Shown: one piece after another, positions 1 to 8,446 of the stretch
Position numbering within the stretch: position 1 is the first letter of the stretch
Layout: every line of letters starts with the position of its first letter
DNA from: an uncultured Lachnospiraceae bacterium
GTDB lineage: Bacteria; Bacillota; Clostridia; Lachnospirales; Lachnospiraceae
Length of the DNA stretch: 64,000 nucleotides
Assembly: GCA_944381405.1 (NCBI GenBank)
Contig: CALWLA010000004.1
Coordinates: 41,822 to 105,821 of the forward strand
Direction of reading: 5' to 3'
Position numbers and translations under genes: made by a program
The notes under the pieces: model-generated
Databases searched by the model: none
What the model was told of the DNA's origin: nothing
Seen by the model: only the letters and a program-made list of their open reading frames with translations

Positions 1-265
1 AGGGGAATACCACTCCCAGAGTGGCCACGATGCCTCCGATGATTCCCTGGTTTTTCTGTCCGATAAAGGTGGCCGTATTGACGGCGATGACGCCGGGGGT
101 ACACTGCCCGATGGCAAAATAGTCTGTAAGCTCTTCGTCCGTGGCCCAGTGCTTGTTTTCCACGACCTCCCGCTGGAGTATCGGGAGCATGGCATATCCG
201 CCGCCGAAGGTCATGACGCCTACCTTGGCGAAGGTCCAGAAGAGCTCGCTGAGTGCTTTCAGCAT
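1..265 (-). CDS. chrA: Chromate transporter (ChrA family), truncated at window edge
   Basis: Reading leftwards from an ATG at 265, the frame stays open to the window edge for 88 codons, so only the N-terminal part is seen. It begins MLKALSELFWTFAKVG and contains GGGYAMLPI and IGQCTPGVIAVNTATFIG, which are hallmarks of the first ChrA membrane domain. Family members are inner-membrane chromate/anion permeases, and in Clostridia they often occur as two half-size proteins. A GAGGAGG ribosome site lies just upstream of the ATG. The divergent LysR gene is the usual kind of neighbour for regulated transporters. Substrate is inferred from family only, and whether this is a one- or two-domain ChrA cannot be seen. 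Confidence 0.85.
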   Translation of the reverse strand, partial: MLKALSELFWTFAKVGVMTFGGGYAMLPILQREVVENKHWATDEELTDYFAIGQCTPGVIAVNTATFIGQKNQGIIGGIVATLGVVFP

Positions 266-489
266 AGCTTTTTCCTCCTCATAGATCATAGGGATATTTC
301 CGATACAGAAATTCAGCCTTCATATTAGCACAGATGAATTCATATTGAAAATATTTAAAATATGTAGTATTTATATAAAAATGGTATAAATCATATTCTC
401 ACCGGCCAGGTCGGCAGAAAAGACCGCTGGAACAAACAGATAGAACAGACAGATAGATAGAACAAACTGGAAGGAGGGGAAACAGAAAC
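266..489. promoter_or_regulatory. A+T-rich divergent intergenic region between chrA and the LysR gene
   Basis: This gap is far more A+T-rich than its surroundings. The octamer TTCATATT occurs at 319-326 and again at 339-346, exactly 20 bp apart, and ATCATATT occurs at 390-397. Candidate promoters: on the + strand TTGAAA (345-350), 17 bp, TATTTA (368-373); on the minus strand an extended -10 TGC-TAATAT at 322-330. The TTCATATT copies overlap both, as expected for an operator bound by the divergent LysR protein. The operator role is inference. Confidence 0.45.
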
Positions 490-1341
490 ATGGAACTGAG
501 GCAGCTTTTGTATTTCACGGCAATCGCAGAGGAGGGCTCCATCAGCGGGGCGGCAGCCAGGCTGCACCTGTCCCAACCTCCTTTGAGCCGTCAGCTGATG
601 CTTTTGGAGGAGGAGCTAGGGTGCAGTCTTCTGAAGCGGGATACCCGGCATATGGCCCTGACGGAGGCGGGAGAGCTCCTGTATGCAAAGGCCAGGGAGG
701 TGCTCAGGCAGTGCGGAGACATCAAACGGGAGGTGGCGGATATCAGCAGCGGCAGAGGGGGAACCGCCCATATCGGTGTGATCTCCTCCCTCAGCAGCCG
801 CATGCTGCCGGAGCTTTTGATGCGGTTCCACAGCCTGTATCCCAAAGTGCGGCTGGAGCTTAAGGAACGGAATTCCTATGAGCTTTCGGATCTGGTGCGC
901 AGCCAGCAGATCGACATCGCGCTGGTGAGAAGGCCCTTTGCCGCAGGGGACATGGAGGTGTATCCCTTAAGGAATGAGCCCATGTGCGCCATAGGGAAAA
1001 GGGAATTTTTTGCGGGGCTTCCGGAAAAAGAGATATCCCTGAACAGCCTGTTGGGAAGACCGGTGATCGTTTATCAGCGGTGGGAGAGTATCCTGAAGGA
1101 CGAGGCTTCCTTAAATCTGGTCTGCCGCTGCGAGGACGCCCGCACGGCGGCCGCTCTGGCCCAGGGCGGTCTTGGCATCGGCATCATGCCGCTTTCCGCA
1201 GTGCCGGAGACGCCAGAGCCCGGCATGGAGGTGCGGATCCTGTCAGAAAAATCCCTTCAGAGCGAGATCTGTGCGATTCGTCTGAAGGGACGTTATACGC
1301 CGGTGGCGGCGGAATTGTTTTTGGAGATGCTATGCAGCTGA
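490..1341 (+). CDS. LysR-family transcriptional regulator
   Basis: The 283-residue product has the classical LysR layout. An N-terminal winged helix-turn-helix (about residues 2-60, with the signature GSISGAAARLHLSQPPLSRQL) is followed by a two-lobed periplasmic-binding-like effector domain (about 90-283). The start ATG at 490 follows AGGAGGGG with good spacing. It is transcribed divergently from chrA, so control of that transporter and autoregulation are the simplest expectations. The effector cannot be deduced. No terminator is obvious before the carB promoter at 1382. Confidence 0.92.
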   Translation: MELRQLLYFTAIAEEGSISGAAARLHLSQPPLSRQLMLLEEELGCSLLKRDTRHMALTEAGELLYAKAREVLRQCGDIKREVADISSGRGGTAHIGVISSLSSRMLPELLMRFHSLYPKVRLELKERNSYELSDLVRSQQIDIALVRRPFAAGDMEVYPLRNEPMCAIGKREFFAGLPEKEISLNSLLGRPVIVYQRWESILKDEASLNLVCRCEDARTAAALAQGGLGIGIMPLSAVPETPEPGMEVRILSEKSLQSEICAIRLKGRYTPVAAELFLEMLCS

Positions 1342-1381
1342 GCCTGCAATTCCTTGCCCGGAAAGAATGTCAAAAAGGCTC

Positions 1382-1410
1382 TTGCAAGCCCTCTTGGGAA
1401 ATGGTATAAT
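1382..1410 (+). promoter_or_regulatory. sigma-A promoter for carB
   Basis: TTGCAA at 1382-1387, a 17-bp spacer and TATAAT at 1405-1410, with a TGG extended -10 element directly before it. It lies about 245 bp upstream of the carB start, leaving a long leader. Confidence 0.75.
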
Positions 1411-1544
1411 ACGTTAGATTTTGAGCAGGAAAGAGGATATGGAGAGAATGATGCCGGGATTCATGCAGAAAAAAACGGATAACAGGCTTTCTTCCGTGGC
1501 AAGGGATTCTCTTTCCCGTTCTGTTTTTCTTTTTTGCTTTATTT

Positions 1545-1581
1545 AACCGCTGTTGGATCGAATCCCGATAGCGGTTTTTTT
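1545..1581 (+). terminator. Intrinsic terminator in the carB leader (candidate attenuator)
   Basis: AACCGCT (1545-1551) pairs with AGCGGTT (1570-1576). An inner stem ATCG/CGAT (1557-1560/1566-1569) closes an AATCC loop, and a run of seven T follows to 1581. It lies between the promoter at 1382-1410 and carB, so it would stop transcription before the gene unless antiterminated. Upstream GGGATTC (1503-1509) is fully complementary to GAATCCC (1560-1566) inside this hairpin, so an alternative fold is possible. Confidence 0.7.
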
Positions 1582-1654
1582 CTGCGGGAAAAGGCGGAGG
1601 CCTTTTGCGGCGGCAGGAAAACGCATTCAGATCATTTTGAGGAGGGAAAACGAA

Positions 1655-4600
1655 ATGGCTAAACGGACAGATATCAAAAAGGTTCTGGTCATCGGCTCCG
1701 GCCCCATCGTCATCGGACAGGCGGCGGAGTTCGACTATGCGGGCACCCAGGCGTGCCTGGCGCTGAAGGAAGAGGGCTATGAGGTCATCCTCATCAACTC
1801 CAATCCGGCAACCGTTATGACGGATACCAAGATCGCGGACAAGGTATACATGGAGCCCCTGACTCTGGAATATGTGGCAAAGATCATCCGCATGGAACGG
1901 CCTGACGCCATCGTTCCGGGCCTTGGCGGCCAGACGGGACTGAACATGGCAGTGCAGCTGGCAAAGAAGGGCGTGCTCAGAGAGTGCCAGGTGGAGATCC
2001 TGGGCACCTCCTTTGAAAGCATCGAAAAGGCCGAGGACAGAGAGCTTTTCAAGGAGCTTTGCGAAGGCCTTGGAGAGCCGGTCATCCGTTCAGAGATCGC
2101 CATGAGCATGGAAGAGGGCATCAAGGCTGCAAAGGACATCGGTTATCCGGTGGTGCTGCGTCCTGCCTTCACCCTGGGCGGTACAGGCGGCGGCTTTGCG
2201 GACAATGAGGAAGAGCTTCTGGAGCTTCTGGAAAATGCCCTGAAGCTGTCCCCGGTGCATCAGGTGCTGGTGGAAAAGAGCGTAAAGGGCTACAAGGAGA
2301 TCGAGTTTGAGGTGATGCGGGATGCGGCGGACAACGCCATCGCAGTCTGCGACATGGAAAACATCGATCCGGTAGGCGTACATACGGGAGATTCCATGGT
2401 GGTTGCTCCCTGCCAGACCGTATCCAAGGAGGACCTGGCCATGCTGAAGGCCTCTGCCCTGAAGATCCTCCGGGCCCTTAAGATCGAGGGCGGCTGTAAC
2501 GTACAGTTTGCGCTGAACCCCAACTCCTCCGAATATTTCCTCATCGAGATCAACCCCCGGGTATCCCGTTCCTCTGCCCTGGCATCAAAGGCCACGGCTT
2601 ATCCCATCGCAAAGATCACCGCAAAGGTGGCTCTTGGCATGACACTGGACGAGATCCGTATCGGCGATACCAACGCGCTTTATGAGCCCTCCGTGGACTA
2701 TGTGGTGACGAAGCTTCCCCGCTTCCCCTTCGACAAGTTCACCCAGGCTTCCAACAAGCTTTCCACCCAGATGAAGGCCACCGGCGAGGTCATGAGCATC
2801 GGCCGCACCATGGAGGAGAGCCTGATGAAGGGCGTCCGCGGTCTCGAGGTAGGCGCAAACCATATTTATATGAAGAAATTCGACAGATTCTCCACCGAGG
2901 AGCTGGAGGAATACGTAAAGGAGGGCCGCGACGACAGGCTGTTTGCCCTGGCGGAGCTTCTGCGCAGGAATGTCAGCATCGACAAGATCTACGCCCTCAC
3001 CATGATCACCCCCTATTTCCTGGAGGTCATCAAAAAGATCGTTTCCTATGAGGAAGTGTTGCGGCAGCATCCGGGAGATGCGGAGACGCTGCGCACAGCC
3101 AAGAGCCTGGGCTTCTCAGACGCCTGCATCGCCGGCTTCTGGAACATGAACGAACTGGAGCTTTACCGCATCCGGGAAAAGGAGGACCTGTTCCCGGTAT
3201 ACCGCATCGTGGATACCTATCCTAAGGAGCATGCGGAAAAGCTGAATTATCTGTACTCCACCTATGTGGAGGGCAACGCCAACGAGTCCGTCCGTTCCGA
3301 CAGAAAGAAGATCCTGGTGCTGGGATCCGGCCCCATCCGTATCGGCCAGGGCGTAGAGTTCGATTTCTCCACGGTACACGCCATCTGGGCCATCCGGGAG
3401 GCTGGCTACGAGGCCATCATCATCAATAACAACCCGGAGACCGTTTCCACGGACTACTCCATTTCCGATAAGCTTTATTTCGAGCCCCTGACGGTGGAGG
3501 ACGTGATGAACGTCATCCATCTGGAGGACCCCGACGGCGTCATCGTCACCCTGGGCGGACAGACCGCCATCAACCTGGCGGAGCGTCTGGACAGACTCGG
3601 CGTCAAGGTGGTGGGCACCTCCGTGGAGGCCATCGACCGGGCGGAGAACCGGGACAGCTTCGAAAAGGCGCTGGAGGAGCTTCACATCCCCCAGCCGGTA
3701 GGCCAGGCGGTCACCAATGTGGAGGACGGCGTGGCCGTGGCCGGAAGGATCGGTTATCCGGTGCTGGTAAGACCTTCCTTTGTTCTCGGCGGACGCGCCA
3801 TGCAGATCGTCTATGACGACGAGCAGCTGCGCCAGTATTTCAAGGAGGCCATCGTCGCTTCCGAGGATCATCCGGTGCTGGTGGACAAATACATTCAGGG
3901 TAAGGAGCTGGAGGTTGACGCCATCTGCGACGGCCAGGAGGTCCTGATTCCCGGCATCATGCAGCACGTGGAGCGTACCGGCGTGCATTCCGGCGACTCC
4001 ATCAGCGTGTTCCCCACCTTCTCCGTCAGCGAAAAGGCAAAGGAAACCATCATCGACTACACCACCAAGCTGGGCCTGAGCCTGGGCATGCAGGGACTGT
4101 TCAACATCCAGTTCATCGTGGATCAGGATGAGAACGTTTATATCATCGAGGTGAACCCCAGAAGCTCCAGGACCGTTCCCTTCCTGAGCAAGGCCACCGG
4201 CGTTCCCATGGCAAACATCGCCACCAAGGTGGCTCTGGGACAGAGCATCCGGCAGCAGGGCTATCAGGGCGGCATCCAGCCCACTCCGAAGCGTTGGTAT
4301 GTCAAGGCTCCGGTATTCTCCTTCTCCAAGCTGAGAGGCGCGGATACGGTGCTGTCTCCGGAGATGAAGTCCACCGGCGAGGCCATCGGCTATGACAGGG
4401 ATCTGAACAGAGCCCTTTACAAGGCCCTGCAGGCAGCAGGCACCAAGGTGCTGAACTACGGCACCATTCTGGTGACCATCGCCCGGAAAGACAGGGAGGA
4501 CGCTCTGCCCCTGGTAAGAAGATTCTACAGACTGGGCTTCAACATCGAGGCAACTCCGGGAACCGCCAAGTTCCTGAAGGAAAACGGCATCCGTACCCGT

Positions 4601-4852
4601 GTGAAGCATAAGCTTTCCGAGGGCAGCGAGGAGATCCTGGACTCCCTGCGGCAGGGACATGTGACCTATGTGATCAATACCCTGAATCCCAACAAGACCG
4701 CAGCCCGTTCCGACGGATTCATGATCCGGCGGGTGGCCGTGGAAAACAACGTTTCCATGTTCACCTCCCTGGATACGGTAGATGCCCTTCTGAACGTCCT
4801 GGAGGAGATCACCATGAGCGTTTCCACCATCGACGATCCGGAGCAGAGATAA
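1655..4852 (+). CDS. carB: Carbamoyl-phosphate synthase large subunit
   Basis: This 1065-residue protein matches the usual CarB length (about 1070). It makes carbamoyl phosphate from bicarbonate, ammonia delivered by CarA and two ATP, feeding arginine and pyrimidine synthesis. It has two homologous halves, each opening with a nucleotide-fold signature ([21 protein letters not shown] near residue 10; [20 protein letters not shown] near 555) and each with an ATP-grasp domain ([20 protein letters not shown] and [18 protein letters not shown]). A C-terminal MGS-like allosteric domain follows. I start it at ATG 1655 behind GAGGAGGG; the upstream in-frame extension from 1553 runs through the leader terminator. 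carA is not adjacent. Regulation by attenuation is likely. Confidence 0.97.
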   Translation: MAKRTDIKKVLVIGSGPIVIGQAAEFDYAGTQACLALKEEGYEVILINSNPATVMTDTKIADKVYMEPLTLEYVAKIIRMERPDAIVPGLGGQTGLNMAVQLAKKGVLRECQVEILGTSFESIEKAEDRELFKELCEGLGEPVIRSEIAMSMEEGIKAAKDIGYPVVLRPAFTLGGTGGGFADNEEELLELLENALKLSPVHQVLVEKSVKGYKEIEFEVMRDAADNAIAVCDMENIDPVGVHTGDSMVVAPCQTVSKEDLAMLKASALKILRALKIEGGCNVQFALNPNSSEYFLIEINPRVSRSSALASKATAYPIAKITAKVALGMTLDEIRIGDTNALYEPSVDYVVTKLPRFPFDKFTQASNKLSTQMKATGEVMSIGRTMEESLMKGVRGLEVGANHIYMKKFDRFSTEELEEYVKEGRDDRLFALAELLRRNVSIDKIYALTMITPYFLEVIKKIVSYEEVLRQHPGDAETLRTAKSLGFSDACIAGFWNMNELELYRIREKEDLFPVYRIVDTYPKEHAEKLNYLYSTYVEGNANESVRSDRKKILVLGSGPIRIGQGVEFDFSTVHAIWAIREAGYEAIIINNNPETVSTDYSISDKLYFEPLTVEDVMNVIHLEDPDGVIVTLGGQTAINLAERLDRLGVKVVGTSVEAIDRAENRDSFEKALEELHIPQPVGQAVTNVEDGVAVAGRIGYPVLVRPSFVLGGRAMQIVYDDEQLRQYFKEAIVASEDHPVLVDKYIQGKELEVDAICDGQEVLIPGIMQHVERTGVHSGDSISVFPTFSVSEKAKETIIDYTTKLGLSLGMQGLFNIQFIVDQDENVYIIEVNPRSSRTVPFLSKATGVPMANIATKVALGQSIRQQGYQGGIQPTPKRWYVKAPVFSFSKLRGADTVLSPEMKSTGEAIGYDRDLNRALYKALQAAGTKVLNYGTILVTIARKDREDALPLVRRFYRLGFNIEATPGTAKFLKENGIRTRVKHKLSEGSEEILDSLRQGHVTYVINTLNPNKTAARSDGFMIRRVAVENNVSMFTSLDTVDALLNVLEEITMSVSTIDDPEQR

Positions 4853-4897
4853 GACCCCGATCACAAAGTCGTCAGAAAAAAATACGGGAATTGTAAG

Positions 4898-4926
4898 GAC
4901 AAGGCGCAAATGCGCCTTGTCTTTTT
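4898..4926 (+). terminator. Intrinsic terminator after carB
   Basis: GACAAGGCGCA (4898-4908) and TGCGCCTTGTC (4911-4921) are perfectly complementary and are followed by TTTTT. Confidence 0.9.
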
Positions 4927-4946
4927 GTAAAAAGGCGTGCTATACT
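4917..4946 (+). promoter_or_regulatory. Promoter of the cdaA operon
   Basis: TTGTCT (4917-4922), an 18-bp spacer and TATACT (4941-4946). The -35 overlaps the 3' arm of the carB terminator. Confidence 0.55.
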
Positions 4947-4986
4947 AATCTGTAGTCTGCAAGAAAGACAGAGAGGTATGAAGATT

Positions 4987-5400
4987 ATGCTGAATGCTGG
5001 AAAAATCCGCCTGATGACGGACCTGGCCATTTATGAAAAAAGGAATGGCAGCAGCGTTTTTAAGATCAACAACTTTTATAAAAGCGATTATATCATCGGG
5101 CACCTGATCGCTTCCTTTGCCCGCTACACCCTGTGCGCCCTGTTGCTGATGGCCGCAGCCTTCTTTTTCCAGACGGACGTGCTCTTCGCCCGCATCAATG
5201 AGGAGGGCTTTTCAGGCGTCTTCACGGAGATTGGCATCCTTTACGGGGCAGGCCTTCTGGCCTATCTGCTCATTACCTACTGGGTATGCAGCGCCCGTTA
5301 CAAAAAGGCAAAGCGGGGTACCCTGCTCTACGCCACAAAGCTGAAGCGTCTGAGCAGAAAATACTGCGGCGTGCCCCGGAGACGGGATGCAGAGCAGTAA
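4987..5400 (+). CDS. Two-TM membrane protein of unknown function, first gene of the cdaA operon
   Basis: I chose ATG 4987 because GAGAGG (4971-4976) is correctly spaced for it and too close to the in-frame ATG at 4978. The 137-residue product begins MLNAGKIRLMTDLAIYEKR. Its soluble basic N-terminus (about 40 residues) is followed by two hydrophobic segments (roughly residues 42-62 and 75-95) and a strongly basic cytoplasmic tail ending RKYCGVPRRRDAEQ. It shares a transcript with the multi-TM gene at 5443 and with cdaA/cdaR, so a role linked to c-di-AMP or the envelope is possible, but I recognise no functional family. Confidence 0.75.
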   Translation: MLNAGKIRLMTDLAIYEKRNGSSVFKINNFYKSDYIIGHLIASFARYTLCALLLMAAAFFFQTDVLFARINEEGFSGVFTEIGILYGAGLLAYLLITYWVCSARYKKAKRGTLLYATKLKRLSRKYCGVPRRRDAEQ

Positions 5401-5442
5401 AGGGACGGAGAAACAAACAGGAAGGAAAGGTAAGAAGAGAGT

Positions 5443-6354
5443 ATGACAGGTCTTCTTTTGATCAGAGATAAGCTGAGAGCATTTTATTCGGATTTTGACG
5501 TATATATCAGGCCCCTTCTGCGGCTTGTGTTCGCCCTTTTGTGCCTGCTGTCCATCAACGGCTACATGGGCTATTTTCCCCTGCTGCAGCGGATGCCGGT
5601 GGTGCTTCTGGGCGCCCTTTTCTGCATGCTGATGCCCCTTGGGATGACAGCCTTCGTGGCGGCGGTGTTCGTCATCGGAAACATGGCGAAGGTCTCTCTG
5701 GTTTCCGCTATGGTGGCCGCTGTCTGGGCAGTGGTTGTAGGGCTTCTGTACCTGGGCTTTAGGCCGAAACAGGGGTGGGTCCTGGCAGTGATCCCCCTGT
5801 GCTTCATGTGGAAGATCCCCTTTGTGCTGCCGGTGGTGCTGGGGCTTGCGGCGGGAGCCGCCGCGGTGGTGCCTGCGGTCTGCGCCATCCCCTTTTGGTT
5901 TCTCATGCAGTATGTGCATGAAAACGCAGAGGCCTTTCAGAATGCAGTGGATTTCAACGTGCTGACCCAGGAATTTGCCGCTCTGGCGGGGGGCGTATTC
6001 CGGAACAGCTATATGTACCTCATGATTCTGATGTTTGTCCTGTGCATCCTCTGCGTCAGCGTGATCAAGCGCCTGTCCATGGATCATGCCTGGACGGTGG
6101 CAGTGATCTGCGGCATCGCGCTGGAGGCTGTGCTGGGCGTAGGCGGAGGACTGATGCTGGGGGGAGGAGACCTGCTTTGGGACCTTCTGGGACTGGCTGT
6201 CTCCCTGGGCATCGCATTGCTCTACGAATACCTGTTCTTTGCAGTGGACTATTCCGGCACGGAAAAACTGCAGTTCGAGGACGATGATTACTATTACTAC
6301 GTCAAGGCGGTTCCGAAGATCAAGCCCTATGACGAGGATGAAAGACGGGAATAA
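5443..6354 (+). CDS. Multi-spanning membrane protein upstream of cdaA, function unknown
   Basis: The 303-residue product has about eight hydrophobic segments, starting near residue 24 and ending near 275. Its polar C-terminal tail is very acidic and tyrosine-rich (FEDDDYYYYVKAVPKI). I see no nucleotide-binding or catalytic motif. In related Clostridia, proteins like this are labelled permease-like, but the evidence for transport is thin. It lies 43 bp after the two-TM gene and 9 bp before cdaA, so it is surely co-transcribed with the diadenylate cyclase. It could be a c-di-AMP-linked regulator of CdaA or an envelope factor; this is inference. Confidence 0.75.
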   Translation: MTGLLLIRDKLRAFYSDFDVYIRPLLRLVFALLCLLSINGYMGYFPLLQRMPVVLLGALFCMLMPLGMTAFVAAVFVIGNMAKVSLVSAMVAAVWAVVVGLLYLGFRPKQGWVLAVIPLCFMWKIPFVLPVVLGLAAGAAAVVPAVCAIPFWFLMQYVHENAEAFQNAVDFNVLTQEFAALAGGVFRNSYMYLMILMFVLCILCVSVIKRLSMDHAWTVAVICGIALEAVLGVGGGLMLGGGDLLWDLLGLAVSLGIALLYEYLFFAVDYSGTEKLQFEDDDYYYYVKAVPKIKPYDEDERRE

Positions 6355-6363
6355 ACGGTAAAA

Positions 6364-7227
6364 ATGGCGGAATTTCTGACAAATCTGAAAAACAGCGTAT
6401 CCTTGCTTCCGAGGTTTTCCTTTACCAACCTGCTGGAGGTGATCATACTTGCGGTGATCGTATACGAGTGTCTGCTCCTGATCAAAAACACCAGGGCCTG
6501 GATGCTCCTGCGGGGCATCCTTGTGATCCTGCTGTTTACCTTCATCGCCATGATCTTTCGGTTTGACACGATCCTCTGGATCCTGGAGCGCATCGCCACC
6601 ATCGCGGTGATCGCGATCCTGGTGATCTTCCAGCCGGAGCTTAGGAAAGCCCTGGAACAGCTGGGCAACCAGAAGATCGTATCCAATATCCTGCCCCTGA
6701 ACGACACGGAGACGGCGGATATGACCCGCTCCACGGTGGACCAGATCGTAAAGGCCACCTTTGAGATGGGCAAGCAGAAGACCGGCGCCCTGATGGTGCT
6801 GGAGCAGAGCGAATCCCTGGCGGATATCGAAAAAACAGGCATTCAGATCGACGGGCTCATCAGTTCCGGACTTCTGATCAATATTTTTGAAAAAAACACG
6901 CCGCTGCATGACGGCGCGGTGATCCTCAGGGGAAATAAGGTGGCTGCGGCGACCTGTTATCTGCCCCTTTCCGACAATATGAGCATCAGCAAGGACCTGG
7001 GCACCCGGCATCGGGCTGCTCTGGGCATCTCGGAGATCACCGACAGCTTTACCATCATCGTTTCCGAGGAAACGGGACGGGTGACTGTGGCAAACCGGGG
7101 TCAGCTGACCCGGATGAGCGATGCGGAAAGCCTGCGGGTGGCGCTGCTGGCGCTGATGGAAACGGAGGAAAACAAACGGATCAGAAACTGGTGGAGGGGA
7201 AAGCTGAAAAATGAAAAAAAGGCTTAG
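6364..7227 (+). CDS. cdaA: Diadenylate cyclase CdaA
   Basis: The 287-residue membrane-bound enzyme condenses two ATP into cyclic di-AMP, a second messenger controlling potassium, osmolyte and cell-wall homeostasis. Three hydrophobic segments occupy about residues 24-90. The DAC domain follows, with the conserved HDGAVI (D183-G-A) and RHR (215-217) motifs that bind metal and ATP. Length and order match the CdaA subclass rather than DisA. The 3' end overlaps cdaR by 17 bp, indicating translational coupling; in the family CdaR is the membrane regulator of CdaA. Confidence 0.96.
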   Translation: MAEFLTNLKNSVSLLPRFSFTNLLEVIILAVIVYECLLLIKNTRAWMLLRGILVILLFTFIAMIFRFDTILWILERIATIAVIAILVIFQPELRKALEQLGNQKIVSNILPLNDTETADMTRSTVDQIVKATFEMGKQKTGALMVLEQSESLADIEKTGIQIDGLISSGLLINIFEKNTPLHDGAVILRGNKVAAATCYLPLSDNMSISKDLGTRHRAALGISEITDSFTIIVSEETGRVTVANRGQLTRMSDAESLRVALLALMETEENKRIRNWWRGKLKNEKKA

Positions 7228-8425
7228 TCAAAATTTCGGGCTTAAGGTGATCTCCATCGTCATTGCCTTTCTGCTCTGGCTTTTGGTGGTGAACATCTCT
7301 CAGCCGGAGGTGACGGCCACCCAGACCCTGAACATCGAGGTGGAAAATGCGGACAAGCTGACCTCCGCAGATAAGACCTATACCACGGATCAGAAAACCG
7401 TCCGGGTCAGCTACCGGATCCGCTCGCCCTACCGGGGCGAGGTAAGCTCCAACGATTTCCGGGCCTACATCGACCTGGCGGATTATTCCATTACAGGCGC
7501 TGTGCCGGTATATGTGGAGGTAGATGACAGCGTTTCCGGTCTGATCTCCGATCTGACCTTAAATCCCATGGTGGTCCATGTGGATACGGAGGACATCCAG
7601 CGGAAGCGTTTTGACATCACCACCGTCACTGCCGGTCAGACGGCAGAGGGCTATATGGCGGGAGAGGTTTCCGTCAGCCCCGATTATCTGTATGTTATCG
7701 GCCCGGTATCCGAGGTGGGACAGATCAGCGAGGTGGGGATCCAGATCGACCTGGAGGAGGCGGACAGCGCCCTGAGCGGCACGGCCCCCGTCCGGTTCTA
7801 TGACGCCAATGGCAATGAGATCAGCGTGGACGAACGCATTACCACCAGCCGGGAGGAGATCAGCTATGAGCTTCCCATCTACCGGATCAAGAGCCTGAGC
7901 ATCGTGGCGGATGCCTCCGGGACTCCGGCAGAGGGCTATGCCCTGGAAAACGTGGAGGCAAGCCCCGGCTTTGTGGATGTTTACGGAGATGAGGAGACCC
8001 TCAGCGCTTATTCCAGCATCGAGATCCCGGCTACCGAGCTTTCCGTCAACGGAGCTACCACCACCGTATCCAGGAGCATCGACATAACCCCTTATCTGCC
8101 CGAGGGGCTGCGGCTGGCCCAGCCCGGCACGGAGGTGACCATTGCCGCCCGCATCAGGCGCATCCCCCAGACCACCGAAGAGCCGGAGTCCGGACAGGAT
8201 TCCCAGGTGACGATGGAAAGCAGTAGCGCCCAGGAGGAGGAAAGCCTTCCGGAGGAATCCCTCCCCATGGAAACGGAAGTAGAAGAGGAAGACCAGTCCC
8301 GGGAGCAGAGCTCTGAGACCGAAAGGCAGCATGAGACCCAGGCTGCAGCGCAGCACGAGTCCACAGCGGCCCATACCACGGAAGCAGCAGCGGAAACCCG
8401 GACAGAAACTGTAAATGAAAACTAA
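7211..8425 (+). CDS. cdaR: YbbR-domain protein, regulator of CdaA
   Basis: The 404-residue protein starts with a short cytoplasmic stretch and one membrane anchor (about residues 11-30). Extracytoplasmic beta-rich YbbR repeats follow to about residue 317. In the family these repeats sense the envelope and modulate CdaA. The last roughly 85 residues are a low-complexity tail rich in Glu, Ser, Thr and Gln (for example SSSAQEEESLPEESLP) that probably extends into the wall. The start lies inside the end of cdaA. Confidence 0.92.
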   Translation: MKKRLSQNFGLKVISIVIAFLLWLLVVNISQPEVTATQTLNIEVENADKLTSADKTYTTDQKTVRVSYRIRSPYRGEVSSNDFRAYIDLADYSITGAVPVYVEVDDSVSGLISDLTLNPMVVHVDTEDIQRKRFDITTVTAGQTAEGYMAGEVSVSPDYLYVIGPVSEVGQISEVGIQIDLEEADSALSGTAPVRFYDANGNEISVDERITTSREEISYELPIYRIKSLSIVADASGTPAEGYALENVEASPGFVDVYGDEETLSAYSSIEIPATELSVNGATTTVSRSIDITPYLPEGLRLAQPGTEVTIAARIRRIPQTTEEPESGQDSQVTMESSSAQEEESLPEESLPMETEVEEEDQSREQSSETERQHETQAAAQHESTAAHTTEAAAETRTETVNEN

Positions 8426-8446
8426 TTTTGTGCAGGAACGGACAAG

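Noticed and set aside
1553..1654. N-terminal extension of CarB from 1553
   Set aside because: It would be translated from the leader terminator hairpin; GAGGAGGG and ATG 1655 give the normal CarB N-terminus.
3116..4909. Long minus-strand open frame opposite carB (597 codons)
   Set aside because: It is a shadow of a strongly conserved + gene in GC-rich DNA; no ribosome site and no recognisable domain.
4978..4986. Start codon at ATG 4978 for the two-TM protein
   Set aside because: GAGAGG ends one base before it, which is too close; ATG 4987 has proper spacing.
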